Shown here piece by piece: positions 1-6,500 of a stretch of 8,834 nt of DNA; the first letter of the stretch is position 1; every line of letters starts with the position of its first letter. Source of the DNA: Kiritimatiellia bacterium (GTDB lineage Bacteria; Verrucomicrobiota; Kiritimatiellia; RFP12; UBA3636); the NCBI GenBank assembly GCA_016295275.1, contig JAEDLN010000093.1, positions 1-8,834 on the forward strand, read 5' to 3'. The notes beneath the pieces are model-generated. The model saw only the letters and a list, made by a program, of their open reading frames with translations, did no database searches and was not told the DNA's origin. A program made the position numbers and the translations under genes.

Positions 1-4
1 GCAT

Positions 5-72
5 GCCGCGGCTCTGTCCACGGCACGGTGCGCGGCAGGGCCGCGCACCCGGCGCGATGTCCCCATCGCGCC
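5..72 (-). terminator. Three consecutive hairpins, possible transcript end or palindromic repeat element
   Basis: Three inverted repeats follow each other with gaps of one or two bases: 51-59/64-72 (nine perfect pairs, four-base loop), 27-36/40-49 (ten perfect pairs, three-base loop) and 5-11/18-24 (seven positions, one mismatch on the plus strand that becomes a G-U pair in minus-strand RNA). No T-run follows within the window. They could be a termination or RNA-stability structure or a REP-like element. Confidence 0.4.
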
Positions 73-76
73 CTAC

Positions 77-154
77 CGCGCATTACACCCGCAAAATTCG
101 CGCGCGCATTACACCCGCGTGGGGCGCACGCGCATTACCCGGGACGGCGCGATG
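77..154. repeat. Imperfect 26-bp tandem repeat, three units
   Basis: The core CGCGCATTACACCCGC occurs at 77-92 and 103-118, and a shortened form CGCGCATTACCC at 129-140. Starts are exactly 26 bases apart, while the second half of each unit differs. A six-base inverted repeat (116-121/127-132, five-base loop) spans units two and three. Confidence 0.7.
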
Positions 155-163
155 ATTGCCCGC

Positions 164-177
164 GGTGGCTCGCCACC
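164..177 (-). terminator. Hairpin 28 bases after the second gene's stop
   Basis: GGTGGC and GCCACC flank two bases, giving a stable GC-rich stem (five pairs closing a four-base loop, or six with a strained loop). It is the first hairpin downstream of the stop at 205. There is no T-run after it on the minus strand, so it does not look like a classical intrinsic terminator. It may protect the mRNA end or act with Rho. Confidence 0.35.
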
Positions 178-204
178 CGACGGGGCTCCCGGCTCGCGCC
201 TTCG

Positions 205-3200
205 CTATTTATCCACCTTGATGCGGTAAAAACCGCTATTGCCCTTGACGGTAATGGAGGGTGTCCATGGCTGTCCATTTCCGGTAGTCGTGTCTCCTTC
301 GCTCATCGTATCAAGCGTCTCGCCTTCGAGAAGCGTATACGTAAGACCCGGTTTCGTAGCAGACGTGGTAAGAACGGGCGCGTCACTGGACATGAGGAAG
401 GATGCTCCCATCGAAGGATCAAGCGTCTCGTTGGCAATGGATTGCTTGACCGTTGCCGACGATAGGCTTATCCGCCCCGAAGCATCGGCCGCCGGTATGT
501 TCAGATAGGACGTGATGTCATATGATCCCTTCACAACCCGAACAGCCGCTCCATTTGCAATCAGAGAAGCCACCTCCGGAGAGACTTCGACCGTCACCTT
601 CGATGCATTCAAAGAGCTCGGCAATACGACGACAACCTCCGATACCCCATTCGAGGGTCTGACCACATACCCCGTGCTGTCATTTCCGCTTACCATAGCA
701 TCCAAATCGCCCTCGATTCCCAACAGCGGATCCCACACTGCATAAAGTGTCACAATGCCATCGTTGACGTCCGTCAAATTCTTTACGGATTCGGCGTCTT
801 CATACTGCGGTTCGGATGCCGTCGACTCCATGGCCCACCCGCGGAACACGAATGCTTGCCGTGAGAAGTTGGTCGGAGAGAGAAATCGCCAAAGTCCATA
901 GGTATAGGATTCATCCGGCATTGTTCCATCCGCGCCATTCAGGTCAAACCGGACGATGTATTCGTTCTGAATCCAGTTGGCGCGAACGACGATGTCGCCG
1001 GAAGTCTCGGAGGTGATGCTGCTCGGAGTCCATCCGGCGAAGGTGAATCCGACACGCCCCGATGGATCGGAGAAGATCTGCGTCGTTCCCTCGAGGTAGG
1101 CAGCGGGATTGGAGTGGGTTGTACCGCGCAAGTTCGTGTAGGTGATGGAAAAACGCTTCTTCTCCCGCTTTCCTTGCACACCATTGCTCCATACGTCGTC
1201 CACTACGCCGACCGCCTCGACCCAATACCAATAGGTCTGGCTCTCGTTACCCGATGCGTCCGAATATGCGCAAGTTCCGTCATTGGAAAAGGAGGCGATT
1301 TGCATCGCCGCGCCGCGATCGGAGGACGTGCCGCGCCAAATACGCCATTCCGTCGCCCATGCGAGATTCGTCCATTCGAGCGCAACACCCCGCAACGAGG
1401 CCGACGACACGGAGAGCTCCGGCGAAAGCGGCGCAAACATTGCCGTATAGGCATTCGCCGCCTCCACGGTTACAACGAGAGGATTCTCCGTCGATGTCCC
1501 GCCGCCCGGCAAACTCCAGCGGTCGAACACATAGCCGCTGTCCGGCACCGCTTCAAGCGAAATCTCCGTACCATGGTTGTAGGTCCCGCCGCCGGAAACA
1601 TGCCCGCCGTGCCCGTCCACCGTCGCCGAAACGGCGAGATTCTGCCTGGCTGCCTGCGTGAGCGTGTAAATTTCTCCGGAAATGACAATCTTGCCTGTGC
1701 GCTCTTTTCCGGTATTGTTGTCCACATAGCGGAATATCACCTTGCCGCTTCCGGTTCCGGCCGAGTAGTCTTTGACAATCGTAATCCAAGGTTCCGTGGC
1801 GATGGCATTCCAGACGCCGGCAATGTCAAGAGAAACTTGGATTTCGCCTGCGCCGGCATTGCCGTCGACCCATGTTCCGTTCGGTTCGATGGAAAGATCG
1901 TATGGACGCTGCGTCACATAGGCAATCTGGTTGCCGATCGTAATCATTCCCGTACGGATCTCGCCGGAACCGACATAGGGCGCGACAATGAACTTCACCC
2001 TACCGTTTCCTTTCCCGGAAGCCCCCGAATAGATGATGATCCATGTCGGGTCGGACGACACCGCAGTCCACGACACGTCCGAATCCGCCGTCACGGTAAT
2101 GACATTTTCCGTGCTGTCGCCTGTCGTCTTGCCATCGGTGTCGAAAACCTTCGTCTCATCATAGGAAATGGAGACGCCGCGCCCTTTCTGGCTGACCCGG
2201 AATTCGTGATCGGCAATCCGGATAATGCCACTCCGCGGCTGGATGGACGTGTTCGCCGCCGCCCGAAGCGTAACAGCGCCCGGTCCTGTCATCGCAGTCG
2301 TCGACGCAGTCAGCCAGTCGAGGTTCTCAATGACATTCCACCCGACGATGCTCCCCGTATTCACACCGACAGTCACGGATTCGCCGCCCGCCTCGAACTC
2401 GTACTCCCCGACGGTGAGCGACGCCTCCGCCGCGTCTTGCGAAATATCGAGCCGTTTCGCTGCCACAGAACTGTTCTCGGACGCAATCGTAATCGAGCCC
2501 GAACGCGGCTGTAGCGTCGGATTCGGCTTCACCTTGTAAACGACGATTCCATTCCCCGCTCCGGATCGATACCCCGAATAAAGCTCAATCCAATCGTCCG
2601 ACGAGGTCGCCGTCCATCCTAAATCGGTTGTAGCCGTGACGGAAATTCTTTCGCCGCTCGCTCCGTCCACGCCAAATGAGGAAACTTCCGTTGGACTGAT
2701 CTTGAACACGAGTGCCGTCCGCCCCAGCTGCCGAACGGAGAATTTCTCGGTTCCAATCGTTACCGTTCCACTCCGCTCGTTGACGCTCTGGTTCTCCGCT
2801 ACAGACACCTTCACTTCATCGCCGCCTAAACCGGTTCCGCCATCCGTCACAATCAACCAGTCCCGGTTCACACTCACGTCCCAGGCCGTATCGGCGAGAG
2901 CATTCACGCGGATTTTGATTGTGTCGGGAAAGTAATCCGTCGTTGCCGATGTGCTCTTCAGTTGCATCCGGCGTCCGGTCTGGTAAACCGTAAACGTATT
3001 GTCGGCGATTGTCAATGTGCCGCTTCTCGTGGCAACCTCGTTAAAAGACGATACGGTGAAGGAGCAAGAGCTCGTCCCGGTTCCCGAGGAGGTCGAGACC
3101 TTTATCCAGTTCACATTTGACGTTGCATGCCAAGTCTTTCCGGAAGGCGCGTTCACCTGAATACGACCGGAACCGCCCGAGCGCTCGAACGTCGCCGAGT

Positions 3201-3543
3201 AGCTTTCAAGCGTCGCCCCCAGCCCCGACTGCGTAATGGTATGCACATAGCCGCTCACATAAACATAACCAATGCGCGTCTCAACGCCGTTATTGGCACT
3301 CACCGTGTAGCCAACGGGATACCCCGCCACACCGCTGGTACTAGTCAGCAGAATCCAGTTGCCGGATACCGACGCCCGCCATGTGCCGCTTCCGGACGTA
3401 TTAATAGCCGCCGCCCCACCGGTTTGCGCCAGCGAACGAGTGACGGGTGTAATTGCAATCAGCGGATCCTGAGCCGTCGGCGGATTCGGTGCCGCCAAAG
3501 AGACCGCAGCGAGGAACAGGAAGGGAAAAACCATCTTTTTCAT
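205..3543 (-). CDS. Secreted BACON-array protein with InlB, FN3-like and Flg_new repeats; paralogue of the upstream gene
   Basis: A complete 1112-residue gene. The ATG at 3543 is supported by GGAGGG eight bases upstream and by a signal peptide starting MKKMVFPFLFLAAVSLA (likely cut after Ala17, SLA/AP). The mature protein has seven BACON-like repeats (about 27-633), each with a W-x-A/V core, an xxWI/L strand, a GxG turn, an R-S/T-G-x-I/V strand and a terminal V/ITQ-x-G. Then come an InlB-like repeat (634-703), an FN3-like module (706-795), two Listeria-Bacteroides/Flg_new-type repeats (797-857 and 862-938, with FAGW and FRGWA) and a C-terminal beta-rich domain (939-1112) ending GFYRIKVDK. There is no LPxTG or obvious transmembrane anchor. 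Residues 19-703 align module by module with residues 760-1458 of the upstream protein. Probably exported with it; an adhesive or structural role is inference. No enzyme motif is visible. Confidence 0.95.
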   Translation of the reverse strand: MKKMVFPFLFLAAVSLAAPNPPTAQDPLIAITPVTRSLAQTGGAAAINTSGSGTWRASVSGNWILLTSTSGVAGYPVGYTVSANNGVETRIGYVYVSGYVHTITQSGLGATLESYSATFERSGGSGRIQVNAPSGKTWHATSNVNWIKVSTSSGTGTSSCSFTVSSFNEVATRSGTLTIADNTFTVYQTGRRMQLKSTSATTDYFPDTIKIRVNALADTAWDVSVNRDWLIVTDGGTGLGGDEVKVSVAENQSVNERSGTVTIGTEKFSVRQLGRTALVFKISPTEVSSFGVDGASGERISVTATTDLGWTATSSDDWIELYSGYRSGAGNGIVVYKVKPNPTLQPRSGSITIASENSSVAAKRLDISQDAAEASLTVGEYEFEAGGESVTVGVNTGSIVGWNVIENLDWLTASTTAMTGPGAVTLRAAANTSIQPRSGIIRIADHEFRVSQKGRGVSISYDETKVFDTDGKTTGDSTENVITVTADSDVSWTAVSSDPTWIIIYSGASGKGNGRVKFIVAPYVGSGEIRTGMITIGNQIAYVTQRPYDLSIEPNGTWVDGNAGAGEIQVSLDIAGVWNAIATEPWITIVKDYSAGTGSGKVIFRYVDNNTGKERTGKIVISGEIYTLTQAARQNLAVSATVDGHGGHVSGGGTYNHGTEISLEAVPDSGYVFDRWSLPGGGTSTENPLVVTVEAANAYTAMFAPLSPELSVSSASLRGVALEWTNLAWATEWRIWRGTSSDRGAAMQIASFSNDGTCAYSDASGNESQTYWYWVEAVGVVDDVWSNGVQGKREKKRFSITYTNLRGTTHSNPAAYLEGTTQIFSDPSGRVGFTFAGWTPSSITSETSGDIVVRANWIQNEYIVRFDLNGADGTMPDESYTYGLWRFLSPTNFSRQAFVFRGWAMESTASEPQYEDAESVKNLTDVNDGIVTLYAVWDPLLGIEGDLDAMVSGNDSTGYVVRPSNGVSEVVVVLPSSLNASKVTVEVSPEVASLIANGAAVRVVKGSYDITSYLNIPAADASGRISLSSATVKQSIANETLDPSMGASFLMSSDAPVLTTSATKPGLTYTLLEGETLDTMSEGDTTTGNGQPWTPSITVKGNSGFYRIKVDK
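208..729 (-). other. C-terminal domain of the second protein, possible sorting or cap domain
   Basis: Residues 939-1112 form a beta-rich region (SEVVVVLPSSLNASKVTVEV, then KPGLTYTLLEGETLDTM and PWTPSITVKGNSGFYRIKVDK split around a short Gly-rich turn). There are no Cys and no transmembrane or LPxTG signal. The compact end, with aromatic FY and a final IKV-x-K strand, resembles terminal strands I associate with large exported proteins of the Kiritimatiellota/Verrucomicrobiota group. That association is from memory and is unverified. Function unknown. Confidence 0.45.
730..1155 (-). other. Two Listeria-Bacteroides (Flg_new) type repeats of the second protein
   Basis: Residues 797-857 (ITYTNLRG ... 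GFTFAGWTPSSI ... VVRANW) and 862-938 (YIVRFDLNGADGTMPDESYT ... FVFRGWA ... VTLYAVW) follow the family pattern of an opening strand, an N-G-x turn, an FxGW core and a closing xAxW. These are usually spacer modules near the end of surface proteins. The first protein has no equivalent at this place. Confidence 0.8.
1645..3465 (-). repeat. Seven BACON-like repeats of the second protein
   Basis: Repeats fall at residues about 27-108, 110-190, 193-274, 277-371, 374-454, 456-547 and 548-633. Each ends in a V/IxQ motif (ITQSG, VYQTG, VRQLG, ISQDA, VSQKG, VTQRP, LTQAA). They resemble the same-numbered repeat of the first protein more than each other; for instance repeat 7 shares WNAIATE-x-WITI. This means the seven-repeat array existed before the two genes split. 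Confidence 0.85.
3490..3543 (-). other. Signal peptide of the second gene
   Basis: Residues 1-18 show two Lys (2-3), a hydrophobic core MVFPFLFLAAVSL and a small-residue cleavage zone SLAA followed by P-N-P-P-T. The most plausible signal peptidase I cut is after Ala17, because Pro at +1 would be poor. There is no lipobox Cys, so this is a Sec-type secretory peptide rather than a lipoprotein signal. Confidence 0.88.
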
Positions 3544-3544
3544 C

Positions 3545-6500
3545 TTACAAACCCTCCGTAAATGTCACACCATCAATCCATCCTGCATTGGCATGGGTTT
3601 GATCGGGATCGTCCCAATCGTCACGATAGAACGACCAGCGAATGGCCGTTTTGCCGGAGATAGGCAGGGAGATTGTCTCCCAATCGGTCGTCCCGTCAAT
3701 GCGGGCGGCCTCGACACCATTCACAAAAACCGCAAGACGGTCCCACGTCGCTTCTCCGCCATCGTCCTTCTCGCAATCGACGCGCCAACGGAACGAGAGC
3801 GTTCCGGAGCCTTCAACCGTCGTATCAAGCCATGTGTCGCTATTCGCACCGACGTCACCGGAGCGCAACGAGGTGTAGCCCGCCTGCGCAGTCGCGTCAA
3901 TGACGGGCATCCACTCTGCATCGCCACCTGTCGTAAAGACAAACATCGGCGCATCGGACGCGGTCGCCAGCGTGTCGCCGGGTGTCCCGAAGATCGCCGA
4001 AACGGCAAGCGGTTCATTGATGGTACGCTGCAGCGGCATTGCCGGAGTACCGTCTACAGACGCCAAAACAAATGCTGAAGTTTGCCTTTCTTCCGCAATC
4101 GTCCACCGTAAGAGCGACTTACCCGAATCCGGTTTGGCCGTGAGCGTGAGGGTATCTCCGGCCGCCATCCACAGAGAAGCAGAGGATTGCCGACCGTCCT
4201 TCAAAATCTTGCCGCCGGAAGGCTGCGTAACCGTTACAAGATAGTTCGTTTGCCACAGATCCCACTCGAACTCGATGTCCTCGGTGACAACAAGCGTGAA
4301 ATTCGTACCCTTGTCCGGGAATCGGCTGGTGCCGGTGCAGACGAGCTTCGTCGTACCGGCATCGTCCACTATGTCCGCCGGTGCGGTGAATGTTAGGGAC
4401 GTCCCTTCCAACACGGACTCTCCATTTACGCCGTAATACGGGATGCGACGGAAAGTGGCAATGATCTCCTTGTCTGCATCGGCCGTCACCGAGAGCGAGT
4501 CCCCCGTCGCGGTCGATCCGTCGGGCAGCCCCCAGGTCACAAACGCGTAACCATCGCTTGCAACGGCCGAAAGCGTAACGGTCGTGCCCCGGTCGTAGGT
4601 TCCGGCACCGGCCACGACGCCCTTGCCGCCTTCGATGCGCGTGGAGATGGTCGCGATCTGTCGCGCCGCCTGCGTAATCGTATAGGCTTCTCCCGCTATG
4701 ACAATCTTGCCGACTCGCTCCGCACCCGTGTCATTCTCAGTGTAGGTGAAGCGGACCGTTCCGCTTCCGGATCCCTCGGAACATCCGCTTGCAATGGTGA
4801 TCCACGATTCCGTGGCGATGGCATTCCAAATCTCGCCGACAGACGCCGAAACGCCGATCGTGCCCGAGCCGGCGTTGCCGGCTACGTTCGTTCCCGTCGG
4901 ATCGATCGAAAGATCGTAGCCGCGCTGCGTGACGTAGACCGTCTTGTCGCCAATCGTGATGGTGCCCGTGCGCGGCATGCCGTCGCCGACATAGTCCGCA
5001 ACGATATATTCGATCGTGTTGTCGCCCGTGCCAATCACATTGCCTTGGTCATCTACGGAGCAACCTTCGCCGCCCCAAATCGTGAGCCACGCCGGATCGG
5101 ACGATACCGCCGTCCAAGTCACGTTTCCATCGGGATGGATATCAAGCGTGGCATAGTCGGTCTCGGGTCCGAAAACGCGCGTCTCATATTCGACCTCGAC
5201 CGAACGCCCCAACTGCACGGCATGGAACTTGTAGCCGGCAATCGTCAAATCCGCCTCGCGCGGCTCCACCGTCAGATTCTCTCTCGCCGCCACCGTCACC
5301 GTACCAGGTCCGTAGCGACTCGCATCGCCCTGCGCGACAACCCACGAGGATGACGAGGAAACAAACCAGTTGACGACATCGTCTACCGTTACTTCAACCG
5401 GGAAGGACTCGCCCGTCGCAGCAAACGTGTGGCTCGTCGCCGACACCATCGCCGTCGCCGCCGGCTGGTTCACCGTATGCGTCTTGCTCGCCCCGACTTC
5501 CGCTACGATCCGAATCGTTCCCGAACGCGCAGCCATCGTCGGATTGGGCGAGGCCGAATAGATTGCGTTTCCATTGCCGGATCCCGACTGGAATGTCGGC
5601 ATTACCGTGAGCCAGTTCGCCTGACTCGTTGCCGTCCAAGGAAGATCGGGTGTCGCCGTAACCGCAATGATTGCGTTCGCACCCTTGACCGATGCAGACG
5701 CGATCGTTGGACTGATCGAGAACGAGAGCGCCGACAAAGGACGCCCCGCCTGCCGGATGGTCAGCGTCTCCGTACCGATCTGCACCGTACCCCTACGTGC
5801 CAGGTAACTCGGATTCTCGTTGATGGCGAGGGCTACGTTGTCTCCGCCACGGCCGCTCCCCGCGTCCACAACGGAAATCCAACTCGCCTTCGGCTCGACG
5901 CTCCAAATCGTCGATGCAAGCGCATTTACCTGAATATCCATTACATGGCTCTTATAGTCGTAGGCGGCCGAAAGCCCGGAAACACCGGATTCGATCGTTC
6001 CTCCGGCAATCTTCATTCGGCGCCCCGTCTGCTTCACCGTGAAGGTGCATCCCGCCGCCGTAATCGTGCCGCTCCGCGTCGAGACTTCGTTGAACGGCGC
6101 GACCGTATAACTCACCGAAGATTCGCCCGTACCGGTCGTGGCAACAACCGAAAGCCAAGCGACATTCGGCTTCGCCTTCCAGCTTGACTGCGCATCGGCG
6201 AGTACCGTGAAAGAGCCCGTTCCGCCCTCCGTCTCAAAATCCGCAGTGGAGATATCCAGTTTCGCGCCGACACCGGCTTGCGTAATCGTAAAAACATGCC
6301 CGCTTACGTACACATAGCCCGTACGGGGCTCCACGCCGCCGTTCGCCGAAACTTGATAGACCACGGGCAACCCGGCATTGCGACTCGTCAGCGAGGGCGG
6401 AATCGTAATCCAATCATCGGAGACGCTCGCCGACCATGTCCCGCTTCCGCTCGTCACAATCGATCCCGAACCGCCACCAGTCGCAAACGACTTGCTCGTC

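Larger units (their letters stand above)
1..204. other. Non-coding region downstream of both genes, rich in inverted and tandem repeats
   Basis: No credible gene is visible; the open plus-strand frame starting at 28 continues antisense into the second gene. The stretch is much richer in C and G than the genes and contains at least five short perfect or near-perfect inverted repeats plus a 26-bp-period repeat. It probably holds the transcript end and possibly a dispersed repetitive element. Confidence 0.75.

Noticed and set aside
28..465. Plus-strand open frame starting in the non-coding end
   Set aside because: It runs through the hairpin region and then antisense into the second gene; product is Arg/His-rich with no domain and no convincing ribosome site.
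1114..2514. A 466-codon open frame on the plus strand
   Set aside because: It is wholly antisense to the BACON array of the second gene; the product is Arg/Pro/His-rich without domains, as expected from the opposite strand of G+C-rich coding DNA.
3543..3545. The two genes as one gene split by a frameshift or stop
   Set aside because: The second frame has its own strong Shine-Dalgarno site, ATG and signal peptide, and the first protein ends in a complete module, so these are two genuine genes.
5429..6187. A 252-codon open frame on the plus strand
   Set aside because: Antisense to the BACON array of the first gene, with an Arg-rich low-complexity product and no recognisable motif.
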